Assembly: GCF_000328665.1 (NCBI RefSeq)
Contig: NC_019977.1
Span: 248,001 to 312,000, forward strand
Source of the DNA: Methanomethylovorans hollandica DSM 15978
GTDB lineage: Archaea; Halobacteriota; Methanosarcinia; Methanosarcinales; Methanosarcinaceae
Direction: 5' to 3'
Length of the DNA: 64,000 nt
The number at the start of each line of letters is the position of its first letter. Position 1 is the stretch's first letter. Position numbers and translations under genes: made by a program. Below are positions 53,552 to 61,645 of the stretch, one piece after another. Below the pieces are notes generated by a model. The model did not search any database. It saw only the letters and a list, made by a program, of their open reading frames with translations, and was not told the origin of the DNA.

Positions 53552-53984
53552 ATCCGGTGATCTCAAATATCAAGATAAGACTGTTATGAAACAAATGTCC
53601 ACTCATTGCAATCCCAGGCTGCTTCAGCAGCTTGAGGGAGTGAACATCGATGCGGCCGCAGATTTCAAGAAGATGCTCAAAACAGAAGAGTTCGATATCT
53701 TCTACGATGCTCCCTTATTGATCATAGTGCTGGGGAAAAAAAATGCTCCTACAGCGGATTTCGATTGTGGCATGTGTGCACAGAACATGATGCTTGCAGC
53801 CCATTCTATGGGCATTGGGAGCTGCTGGGTAGGCACTGCATGTCTTGTTCGGGACAATCCTTAAATGCTACTAAATCTCAAAATCCCCGAAGATTACAAC
53901 GTAGTGGCTCCGATCATTTTTGGATATGGGGATACTGTACCGGCAGCACCACCAAGGAACGATTCGTTCATCACATGGGTATGA
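53552..53984 (+). pseudogene. Nitroreductase remnant with in-frame TAA
   Basis: From about 53586 the frame encodes the C-terminal two thirds of a nitroreductase (NPRLLQQLEGVNIDAA, FYDAPLLIIVLGKKNA, MMLAAHSMGIGSCWVGTA). A TAA (53862-53864) interrupts it after VRDNP. The same frame then continues MLLNLKIPEDYNVVAPIIFGY to a TGA at 53982-53984. Restoring one base (TAA to GAA) would give the expected NPEMLLNL. The N-terminal FMN-binding arginine region is absent. A broken gene at the end of the redox operon. Confidence 0.68.
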
Positions 53985-53993
53985 ACTGAAGTT

Positions 53994-54453
53994 TTATATG
54001 TGCCACCATAGCCACTTTTCTTTTTCATAAAGACCATAGGCAATTTGTGTTAAGTCATCTCTTTTTCTCTTTTCGCTTCTATGTAGCGATGCCTCATAGC
54101 TCTGGATCAAGGGGTAAGAAGAAAAAAATGGTTTATGCCGAAAAAATCATTTTTTATATGTTAGCGCAGATTCATGTGATCTTATGAGTAAGATTTACTA
54201 TATTTTGTAAGATTTATTATACCTTTTATAATGGACTTCGGAATGGAGACTTTACTATACAATCTTTTCATAATGATTATGCAGGGCTGTAACCTAAAAT
54301 ATTATATATGTTGAAATTATAGTTAGCCACTAATGGTTTGCAACTTATGGATGCTAAAATCGCATTCAATAAATGGTGATATCAATACCATAAGTTTCAA
54401 ACAATTGGTTAACAACTATAAACACTACTGATACAGATTGGTGAAGGGATCTA
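53994..54453. other. Intergenic region before the histidine kinase
   Basis: About 460 AT-rich bases without a gene. The last 140 contain the first copy of a 105-bp palindromic repeat (54317-54421), whose right end lies 32 bases before the histidine kinase start. Confidence 0.6.
54317..54421. repeat. 105-bp palindromic repeat, copy 1
   Basis: Begins TTATAGTT and ends AACTATAA; the termini are inverted over about 35 bases (ACTAATGGTTTGCAACTTATGG against CCATAAGTTTCAAACAATTGG). The second copy at 63174-63278 has the same length with about 17 differences. No target-site duplication is evident. It resembles a non-coding mobile element or MITE. Its AACTATAA end may serve as a TATA box for the gene at 54454. 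Confidence 0.8.
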
Positions 54454-57400
54454 GTGAAAAAGATCGCATTGCTACAGAGCTTTGTAGACGAAATACCAAA
54501 CTTATTTTGTAGGCTTGAAATTCATGGTTATTATGTTCACACAAGTTTTCTTCTTGAAGAAAATATAATCGATGAGATCAAAAGAAACCAATATGATGCA
54601 TTTTTACTGGATCTGTCCGGTACGCCGATCGAAGAATTAAGGAAAAATCATTACCTTTCTGAAATAAGTGGTCATATCCCTGTCATTTTGATCGCTCCTT
54701 ATGTGGACTATCCCTTACTGGAGTCGTTAGGTAATGTACACATCTCAGGATGTTTGATACCTCCATTCTCAGATGAGCAATTGTGCTCGACCATTGAATT
54801 GGCATGCCATAATCACAACATTCTAAAAACAAATGCCTATGACATGAAAAATACCCTGTTTGAGAAGGAGAGAAGTTATGCTATGCTTCTCTCGAATCTG
54901 CCTGGTATGGCATATAGGTGTGATAATGATCAGGAATGGACCATGCGATTTGTTTCAGAGGGCTGTTACAAGTTAACAGGTTATGATTCCGAAGCTCTTT
55001 TGCACAATCGGGATATCTCTTATAATAGACTGATCACTCCTGAAAACCAGGCGCATATCTGGAAAAAATATCAGGAAATGCTCGCCAGAAAAGAAACATT
55101 CCAGGATGAGTATACCATAACTACCGCAATCGGAGAGGTTAAATGGGTATGGGAACAGGGAAAAGGAGTTTATGCCGATAATGGTGAGCTAATAGCTATT
55201 GAGGGTTTTATTGCCGATATCACAGAGAAGAAGAAAGTACAGGAAACACTTAGGGAAAGCGAGTCACGCTATCGCAGCCTGTTTGAAAACAATCACTCTG
55301 CCATGCTGGTCATAGATCCTGAAATAGGTTCAATCATAGATGCAAATCCGGCAGCAGTATCTCTCTATGGCTGGACACGTGAAGAACTCAGAAGTAAGAC
55401 CATCAAAGAGATCAACGCATTGTCTCCTTTCGAGGTAAAAGAGGAAATGGACCGTGCAGTTAAAGGCCAGCGTATCCGTTTCTTTTTTAAACATAGTCTC
55501 GCAGATGGTTCTGTCAGAGATGTGGAAGTTTTCAGCAGTCCTATTCTTATGGACAGAAAAATGCTTCTCTACTCCATTATAAATGATATCACAGAGCTTA
55601 ACAGGATGGAACAGGAACTTCTCCTGAACCGGTTCTGTATTGATCATTCAGTTGTGGGGATATTCCGTATTGAAGAGCCTGATGGCAGAATAGTAAGTGT
55701 GAATGATCATGCGTGCCAATCCCTGGGATATTCCCGTGAGGAACTCTGTTCAATGACGGTATTGGATATTGATCCTACATTTACTCCTGAGACATGGATT
55801 GAACACAGGAAAAATGTACGAAAGCTGAAATCGGGAACTATCGAGACAATTCTTTGCAAAAAGGATGGCACAGAATTTCCTGTAGAGATTACTATTAACG
55901 ATATGGAGCATGAGGGGAAAGTATTCTATCTTTCTTTTGCAAAGGATATCACCAAACGCAAGGTTGCAGAACAGGCGCTCAAGGAGAGTGAAGAGTTCTT
56001 CAGGATCACTTTGTACAGTATTGCTGACGGGGTCATTACCACTGATATTAACGGGAATTTAAGGCAAATGAACCATGTTGCTGAAAAGCTGACCGGCTGG
56101 AATGAGGCCGAAGCCAGGGGAAAAAAGGTCGAGGAAATTTTCAATATCTTCAATGAAGATACACGACAGCAGGTTGAGATACCCGTGCGCAGAGTACTGA
56201 GGGAAGGCCGGGTAATGGGCCAGGCAAATCATAAACTGTTGATCTCTAAAGATAATAGGGAAATCCCCATTGCTGATAGTGGCTCGCCTATTGTGAATGA
56301 GAAGGGTGAGATAATCGGAGTTGTGCTGGTGTTCCGTGACCAGAGCGAAGAAAGGAAGGCCCAGAGGTCTCTCCGGGAAAGTGAAGCACGTTTCAGGCAG
56401 CTGGTCGAGAATGCACCTGAAGCTATTTTCGTTCAGGCTAATGGTTGTTTTGCCTATGTCAATCCAGCAGCATTGCGTCTTTTCGGGGTTGATTCGGCCA
56501 GCCAGTTAATAGGGAAGCCTGTTATGGAACGTTTCCATCCGGATTTCCGTGATATTGTCCGTGAACGCATCCATCTTATTAATGATATGCACGAAGAAGT
56601 ACCTAATATCGAGAAGATCTACCTGAGGCTTGACGGCACACCTTTCAATGTAGAGATATCCAGAGTGCCAATAATCTATGATGGTCTTAACGGATCTCTG
56701 GTCTTTTTCAGGGATGTCACCGAACGCAAGCGGGTGGAAAGAGCTCTCATCAGGGCAAAGATGGTTTCGGATGAGGCTAATCGCAGTAAGACCGAATTCC
56801 TGGCCAATACCAGCCATGAACTGAAAACCCCTTTGAATTCTATTATCGGCTTTTCGGAGCTTATGCTTGCCGGCGAGCTGGGAAAGATCAGCAAGCAACA
56901 GAAAAAATACATTGGGACTATACTTGAAAGCGGTTGTATGCTCCTTAATATCGTAAACAAGATATTGGATATATCCAGTATCGACTATGGCCGAATGGAT
57001 CTCAGTTATACTAAATTCAATCTTTGCGATGCTATTCAGGACACCTGTGCAATGATGCAGGCAGCTGCAAACAGGAAATCCATAAAACATGTAGTTGATA
57101 TTGATCCACAGATCAATGGGATAAATGCTGATGCCATCAAGTTCAAGGAGATAGTTTACAATCTTGTGGATAATTCCATAAAGTTCACGCCTTATGGGGG
57201 AATTGTGATCATCACTGCCACTCAGAATGAAAGCCACGTGAAGATATCTGTCACAGATAATGGTATTGGTATAGCAAAAGAGAATATTGAGAGAATATTT
57301 GATCCCTTTTACCAGGTGGATAGTTCCACAACACGCAGGTATGGAGGGACAGGGCTTGGACTTGCCCTTATAAAACAGTTCATAAAAATGCACGGTGGGA

Positions 57401-57528
57401 ACATTTGGGTGGAAAGTGAACCCGGTAAAGGCAGCACTTTCACTTTTACCATTCCCCTAGACTATGGGGAACAACCGATACGTATGTTGCAGGTTTCTGA
57501 AGATCAGGACCTCGATTTTTGTTCATGA
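54454..57528 (+). CDS. PAS-rich sensor histidine kinase with degenerate receiver
   Basis: A 1024-residue soluble kinase. Residues 1-125 resemble a response-regulator receiver with Asp53 (FLLDLSG), but the acidic pair and the lysine before Pro-Phe are missing (LIPPF), so it is probably a pseudo-receiver. Five PAS domains follow (about 145-755), linked by KKKVQETLRESESRY-like segments. HisKA contains the phosphoryl His788 (NTSHELKTPLNS), and HATPase_c has NLVDNSIKF, DNGIGI and GGTGLGLAL. No membrane span, so it senses an internal signal. The start is GTG at 54454. No partner regulator is adjacent. Confidence 0.92.
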   Translation: MKKIALLQSFVDEIPNLFCRLEIHGYYVHTSFLLEENIIDEIKRNQYDAFLLDLSGTPIEELRKNHYLSEISGHIPVILIAPYVDYPLLESLGNVHISGCLIPPFSDEQLCSTIELACHNHNILKTNAYDMKNTLFEKERSYAMLLSNLPGMAYRCDNDQEWTMRFVSEGCYKLTGYDSEALLHNRDISYNRLITPENQAHIWKKYQEMLARKETFQDEYTITTAIGEVKWVWEQGKGVYADNGELIAIEGFIADITEKKKVQETLRESESRYRSLFENNHSAMLVIDPEIGSIIDANPAAVSLYGWTREELRSKTIKEINALSPFEVKEEMDRAVKGQRIRFFFKHSLADGSVRDVEVFSSPILMDRKMLLYSIINDITELNRMEQELLLNRFCIDHSVVGIFRIEEPDGRIVSVNDHACQSLGYSREELCSMTVLDIDPTFTPETWIEHRKNVRKLKSGTIETILCKKDGTEFPVEITINDMEHEGKVFYLSFAKDITKRKVAEQALKESEEFFRITLYSIADGVITTDINGNLRQMNHVAEKLTGWNEAEARGKKVEEIFNIFNEDTRQQVEIPVRRVLREGRVMGQANHKLLISKDNREIPIADSGSPIVNEKGEIIGVVLVFRDQSEERKAQRSLRESEARFRQLVENAPEAIFVQANGCFAYVNPAALRLFGVDSASQLIGKPVMERFHPDFRDIVRERIHLINDMHEEVPNIEKIYLRLDGTPFNVEISRVPIIYDGLNGSLVFFRDVTERKRVERALIRAKMVSDEANRSKTEFLANTSHELKTPLNSIIGFSELMLAGELGKISKQQKKYIGTILESGCMLLNIVNKILDISSIDYGRMDLSYTKFNLCDAIQDTCAMMQAAANRKSIKHVVDIDPQINGINADAIKFKEIVYNLVDNSIKFTPYGGIVIITATQNESHVKISVTDNGIGIAKENIERIFDPFYQVDSSTTRRYGGTGLGLALIKQFIKMHGGNIWVESEPGKGSTFTFTIPLDYGEQPIRMLQVSEDQDLDFCS

Positions 57529-57571
57529 CCGGGATTAATTGCTTCTGATTATTGCTGCGGGAACGCAATGG

Positions 57572-59062
57572 TCATTTTCTATTCCCGTTGAGGGTTTCCA
57601 CTATCTCCTTAAAGCTTTCCAGCCCTGCTTCGATATTCTCTATGATCTCGTTGGCGAGTATGTCAGGGTCTGGCAGGTTGTCCAGGTCTGCCAGGCTTTT
57701 GTCCTTGAGCCAGAAGATGTCCAGATTGGTTTTATCCCTTGATGCTATTTCCTCGTAGGTGAATCTGCGAAACCTGCCTTCGGGATCTTCCCGGCTCCAT
57801 GTTTCCTTGCGCTGGAAACGGTTCTCGGGGTTATAGCAACGGATGAAGTCTTCAAGGTCCGTGAACCTGAGAGGGTTCTTTTTCAGGGTGTGGTGTACGT
57901 TGGTGCGGTAATCGTAGATCCATATTTCCCTGGTCCAGGGTTCTTTGGATGCGGGTTTTGCCTCGAAGAACAGTACATTGGCCTTTACCCCGTGGGCGTA
58001 GAATATGCCGGTGGGCAGGCGCAGGATGGTGTGCAGGTCGGTGGTCTCCAGGAGCTTTTTGCGGACAGTTTCGCCTGCTCCGCCTTCAAAGAGCACGTTG
58101 TCGGGCAGGACTACTGCTGCCTGCCCCCCGGTTTTGAGGATGGTATGAATGTGCTGCACGAAATTAAGCTGCTTATTGCTGGTAGTGACCCAGAAGTCCT
58201 GGCGGTTATAGGTGAGGTCTTCTTTCTCCTGCTCGCCTTCGTCGTTGGTGAAGGTCATGCTGCTCTTCTTTCCGAAGGGCGGGTTGGTGAGCACGTAGTC
58301 GTATCTGATGTTAGGATCGGCTATGAGGGCATCGGAATTGGAGATCATGGGCTCTCCGTCTATTTCTCCGATGTTGTGCAAAAAGAGGTTCATGAGTGCC
58401 AGCCTGCGGGTCCCGGCCACTATTTCATTGCCGCCGAAGGTCTTTGCTTTCAGGAAGCGGCTGTGGTCGCGGTCAGGCTCGTAATTGTTTGTGAGGAAGT
58501 CATAGGCCGCCAGGAAGAAACCGCCTGTACCGCAGCAGGGATCGCCAATGGTCTTCATAGGTTCCGGGCGCAGGCACTGCACCATGGCTTTGATGAGCGG
58601 GCGGGGTGTAAAATACTGGCCGGCTCCGCTTTTAGTGTCTTCTGCGTTCTTCTGCAGGAGACCTTCGTAGATCTCGCCCTTTGTATCCACTCCCATCATG
58701 ACCCAGCTTTCCTTGTCGATCATATCAATGACCTTGTACAGCATGGCAGGGTCGCTGATCTTGTTCTGCGCCTTGAGGAAGATCTGCCCGAGCATGCCGG
58801 GCTTTTTGCCCAGCTCCTCCAGCAGCTCCTTGTAATGGGTATCAAGCTCTGCACCGCGCTTTTGTTTTAACACATCCCATGTGTACTTCTCCGGGATGCC
58901 TATATCCCGGCTGTATGGCGGTTTTCTGTATTCCTCTGCCATCTTGAGGAATATGAGAAAGGTCAGCTGTTCCAGATAATCGCCATAGCTCACGCCTCCG
59001 TCTCGCAGGACATTGCAGAAGCTCCAGACTTTGGAAACGATGGATGATGTGTTCTCAGACAT
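57572..59062 (-). CDS. hsdM: Type I restriction-modification methyltransferase HsdM
   Basis: N6-adenine DNA methyltransferase subunit, 496 residues. The N-terminal helical domain (SYGDYLEQLTFLIFLKMAEEY), SAM-binding DPCCGTGGF (174-182) and catalytic NPPF (260-263) are all present. It needs HsdS (61642-63147) for specificity. In most systems hsdM comes directly before hsdS; here a flavoprotein and a regulator lie between, and no HsdR is in view. Confidence 0.95.
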   Translation of the reverse strand: MSENTSSIVSKVWSFCNVLRDGGVSYGDYLEQLTFLIFLKMAEEYRKPPYSRDIGIPEKYTWDVLKQKRGAELDTHYKELLEELGKKPGMLGQIFLKAQNKISDPAMLYKVIDMIDKESWVMMGVDTKGEIYEGLLQKNAEDTKSGAGQYFTPRPLIKAMVQCLRPEPMKTIGDPCCGTGGFFLAAYDFLTNNYEPDRDHSRFLKAKTFGGNEIVAGTRRLALMNLFLHNIGEIDGEPMISNSDALIADPNIRYDYVLTNPPFGKKSSMTFTNDEGEQEKEDLTYNRQDFWVTTSNKQLNFVQHIHTILKTGGQAAVVLPDNVLFEGGAGETVRKKLLETTDLHTILRLPTGIFYAHGVKANVLFFEAKPASKEPWTREIWIYDYRTNVHHTLKKNPLRFTDLEDFIRCYNPENRFQRKETWSREDPEGRFRRFTYEEIASRDKTNLDIFWLKDKSLADLDNLPDPDILANEIIENIEAGLESFKEIVETLNGNRK

Positions 59063-59119
59063 GGTCTTTATCTCTGGGTTTGGAATAGTATTTTTAATCT
59101 TTTTAGTTGAATTTGATAC

Positions 59120-59277
59120 TCAAAAGCAGTGTTCAACTTGCGGGGTAACTTGCAGGGTAGCTTGCGGGGTCAGTCCTTCACCATCCCGGATGATGCTCTT
59201 CAGTTGCTCGGATATCATGATCTGCCTTGTATCCTTTGTTCTTTCCTATAATTCAAGCTGTGATGAAATAAGTTACT
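59120..59277 (-). pseudogene. Remnant of an AlbA-type regulator with TPQV repeat
   Basis: On the minus strand, a frame after a TAA reads LISSQLEL, then TAG, then ERTKDTRQIMISEQLKSIIR, DGEGLTPQATLQVTPQVEHCF. The segment SEQLKSIIRDGEGL looks like the start of AlbA_2 proteins, while the three 12-base units giving TPQA-TLQV-TPQV resemble the linker repeats in the same family's C-terminal part. An internally deleted copy is likely. A minimal frame with ATG runs 59218 to 59120. Confidence 0.4.
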
Positions 59278-60069
59278 TTATTTTTGTGCTTCTCTCATCT
59301 CTTTTTTCATTTTTCTTTTCTGGATATGTTCAAATGTCCACCCGATGGCATTGTAGAGCGGATTGACCGGTACGTTCACATAGTATTTCGTTTTCGGGTC
59401 AAGCCAGCCTTTTTCTTTCCAGTAGGTATGATCGGCTGGCGAGATATGTGCCAGCTCTCCAAAGGTTGCTTTCTGCCCGCGGAAAATGAATACATCCCTA
59501 AGCCCCGGAGATCTACGTGCTTTCTTCATAAGGGCATCGTGAAATATAACTGCTGCTTGCTTAAGCTTCCGTTCATTTTCAAGTTCTGTTTTCATAGGTA
59601 ATGGCACGCGGGTTATAATGCCTACCTTGTGAGATATCTCGAAGCCCCATATACCTGCAACCAGCTCAAGATAATCAAGGACATCCCTGTGACCCATCAG
59701 CCCGGTACTACAGAGGAGCAGCGCCTTCTTATCAAAAAAGCGAGGTCTATGGAATATATATGAAAAGCGATCAATAAAAGTCTTCATCTGTGCAGAAACG
59801 TTCATGCCATAAACAGGTGTTGCAAATATAACTCCGTCAGCATCATGCATTTTCTGCTCGATGAGAGGTGCATCGTCCTTGAAAGGACAATGATCCTCTC
59901 CTTCCCCAAAACAGACAAGACATCCACGGCACTGTGACAGGTTTGCATCTTTGAGCATCAGGTACTCAAATTCAACATCACCCATTGAATGCATGACCTC
60001 TTCTATCTTTTTGGCAGCCCGATAGGTATTGCCCTTGCGCGGACTTCCCATGATCACCAGGATTTTCAT
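59278..60069 (-). CDS. Iron-sulfur flavoprotein (NADPH-dependent FMN reductase fold)
   Basis: A 263-residue flavodoxin-like protein with the FMN phosphate loop GSPRKGNTYRAAKKIEE and a compact cysteine motif CRGCLVCFGEGEDHC (CX2CX2C...C), as in the Isf group. GVIFATPVYGMNVSAQMKTFIDR is the usual flavin site. C-terminal 60 residues are an added helical domain. Electron acceptor unknown. It sits inside the restriction-modification cluster, so it may be cargo rather than part of the system. Confidence 0.85.
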   Translation of the reverse strand: MKILVIMGSPRKGNTYRAAKKIEEVMHSMGDVEFEYLMLKDANLSQCRGCLVCFGEGEDHCPFKDDAPLIEQKMHDADGVIFATPVYGMNVSAQMKTFIDRFSYIFHRPRFFDKKALLLCSTGLMGHRDVLDYLELVAGIWGFEISHKVGIITRVPLPMKTELENERKLKQAAVIFHDALMKKARRSPGLRDVFIFRGQKATFGELAHISPADHTYWKEKGWLDPKTKYYVNVPVNPLYNAIGWTFEHIQKRKMKKEMREAQK

Positions 60070-60124
60070 ATTCTCTACACCTCCCTTTAATATTTGTACA
60101 GTACAAGGTATTATATTTTTATCT

Positions 60125-61342
60125 TTACGATTTCTGCTCCATTTTTTGTTTCATTTCCTGTCTCAGGAAATAACCACCCGTTTTTGGCGGACCTTCAAAT
60201 GTGACCAATTTAGCTATTTTTTGTAAATCTCTGCGTATGGTAGCTATTGATACATTCAACTCATTTGATAATTCATTTGAATTTCTGCCTGGATTTTGAT
60301 AAAGTAACAATATGATTTTTGAGAGTCTCAGTTTTACTGTATCACTTACTGTATCACTTACTGTATCACTTACTGTATCACTTACTGTATCACTTACTGT
60401 ATCACTTAAAGAACCACCAATTCTTTTTAGTTTTGTATTTTGTGTCATTCCTTCTTTAATAAGTCCTTCAGGTATCGGAATAATTGTCTTAAATGTACTA
60501 CCTTCAATAAACTGAGGAGTGCCACTACCTGCGTATTCCTTAATAAAGCGATTTACGTTTAAAACACCAGAACCCAGTTCATCTACTCTTCCAAGTTGCA
60601 TGAAGAATTTTACTATCGCGGGGTTTTTTGGGAACGGAGCAAACCTTTCCGGATCGATCTGTCCTTCTCCATGTGGATTGTTGGCGTTTTCAGCTTCGAT
60701 CCGGTCTGCATAGATTATAAATGTGCAGGGGTAGGCGTTCATGTATTCCCTGTGGACTATCAAATTTGCAACTACTTCTCTGAATATTTTATTTCTAAGA
60801 CTTACCCGCTGATCGCCTTCTATATAAAATTTGTCAGGCAAATGCTTGCCTACAAATGTCATTAGCTGTTCGTAGGCTTCTATCAGGTTCGTCTGGATGT
60901 ATTCGCGGTCATCGTAGCGGTAAATGTCTTCAATACGGACAAGAGCATCGATTTTAAAGTAAGGAAGAATTTGCTGGATTACTTCGTCTTTTCCAAGCAG
61001 CAAAGCTGCTGCAAGTGTATAGCCTTCTTGTGCACTTTTGAGGTCTCGCTTCCACAGACCTGCTTTTTCCAGCATCTGCTGGTCGTTCAGTGCCAGCCAG
61101 GGATGGTTGTAATTGTAGCTTCTGATAAGATTCTTTATTTTTGGGAACAGGTCGGCTTTGAAGTCTTCAAAGCGCAGTGCGGGATAAATTATGCCTTCTG
61201 TATAATGCGCTGTTTTGTGATTATAAATTTCCGCTATCTGCTGTGGCTGTATGACTTTGAAATCCCCGTCATTACTGCGGTTGAACACTGTATTGGCGGT
61301 CTTATGTATCTGTGAGCTGGCAGGAACCTGGATGTGGATCAC
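60125..61342 (-). CDS. AlbA_2/HATPase-type regulator, C-terminal part after UAG
   Basis: The frame after the in-frame UAG at 61343-61345, 405 codons counted from the GTG that directly follows. It continues the AlbA_2 domain (VIHIQVPASSQIHKTANTVF), then a middle domain with an ATPase-like HATPase_c_4 segment (NKIFREVVANLIVHREYMNAYP, ELGSGVLNVNRFIKEYAG), six SDTV units, and a C-terminal winged helix (NSNELSNELNVSIATIRRDLQ). Families like this are predicted transcription regulators with nucleotide-binding domain. The frame is fully open, and either UAG read-through gives a 506-residue protein or GTG re-initiation makes this part alone. Confidence 0.75.
   Translation of the reverse strand: MIHIQVPASSQIHKTANTVFNRSNDGDFKVIQPQQIAEIYNHKTAHYTEGIIYPALRFEDFKADLFPKIKNLIRSYNYNHPWLALNDQQMLEKAGLWKRDLKSAQEGYTLAAALLLGKDEVIQQILPYFKIDALVRIEDIYRYDDREYIQTNLIEAYEQLMTFVGKHLPDKFYIEGDQRVSLRNKIFREVVANLIVHREYMNAYPCTFIIYADRIEAENANNPHGEGQIDPERFAPFPKNPAIVKFFMQLGRVDELGSGVLNVNRFIKEYAGSGTPQFIEGSTFKTIIPIPEGLIKEGMTQNTKLKRIGGSLSDTVSDTVSDTVSDTVSDTVSDTVKLRLSKIILLLYQNPGRNSNELSNELNVSIATIRRDLQKIAKLVTFEGPPKTGGYFLRQEMKQKMEQKS
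60336..60407 (-). repeat. Six perfect 12-bp tandem units encoding SDTV
   Basis: ACTGTATCACTT is repeated six times without a mismatch on the plus strand, encoding (SDTV)6 in the minus-strand regulator. It connects the ATPase-like and winged-helix domains. The unit being a multiple of three keeps the frame when copy number changes. Perfect identity implies recent expansion or active slippage. Confidence 0.9.
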
Positions 61343-61645
61343 CTATTTTCCTTTGATTTCATAGGTTTGCGGAAACAGTATGAACGGTGGGTCAAGCTTT
61401 TGCGGGTTGTTTGAAAGATTGACCAGATTGGCAACCATGTTTTCGATCTCTGACTGCTCAACTCCTATTATATTGCCATTATCATCGGCTCCGAGAATGA
61501 TGTCCCCTCCATCCCGGTTGAGCATGGCGCAGATGGTTTCAAACAAGTTCCTTGGCAAAGCTGTACGCGCTTCCTTAAACTCCAGACGTATGCCTTCCTG
61601 TTCTTTGAGTAATCTCTTAAGCCGTTCCAGTCCCAATCTGCTCAC
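61343..61645 (-). CDS. AlbA_2-domain regulator, N-terminal part ending at UAG
   Basis: The first 100 codons of the same regulator: MSRLGLERLKRLLKEQEG, then RLEFKEARTALPRNLFETIC and GGDIILGADDNGNIIGVEQSE, the AlbA_2 (Schlafen-like) core. It ends YEIKGK followed by TAG, and the frame then continues without interruption at 61342 with VIHIQVPASS. The stop therefore falls inside a domain; a lysine codon AAG or similar changed to TAG would explain it. Its start overlaps the hsdS stop by four bases. Separate product or pyrrolysine read-through is undecided. Confidence 0.72.
   Translation of the reverse strand: MSRLGLERLKRLLKEQEGIRLEFKEARTALPRNLFETICAMLNRDGGDIILGADDNGNIIGVEQSEIENMVANLVNLSNNPQKLDPPFILFPQTYEIKGK

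Noticed and set aside
54317-54421. Palindromic repeat considered as a tRNA or known RNA
   Set aside because: It has no tRNA arms; the symmetry is of terminal inverted repeats and it recurs once more in the window.
57890-58870. Long plus-strand frame of 326 codons opposite hsdM
   Set aside because: It is the antisense shadow of a clear HsdM gene and has no recognisable motif or ribosome site.
60336-60407. Tandem 12-bp units considered as a CRISPR-like array
   Set aside because: Units are contiguous with no spacers and are in frame within a coding region. No CRISPR array or cas gene was seen anywhere in the window.
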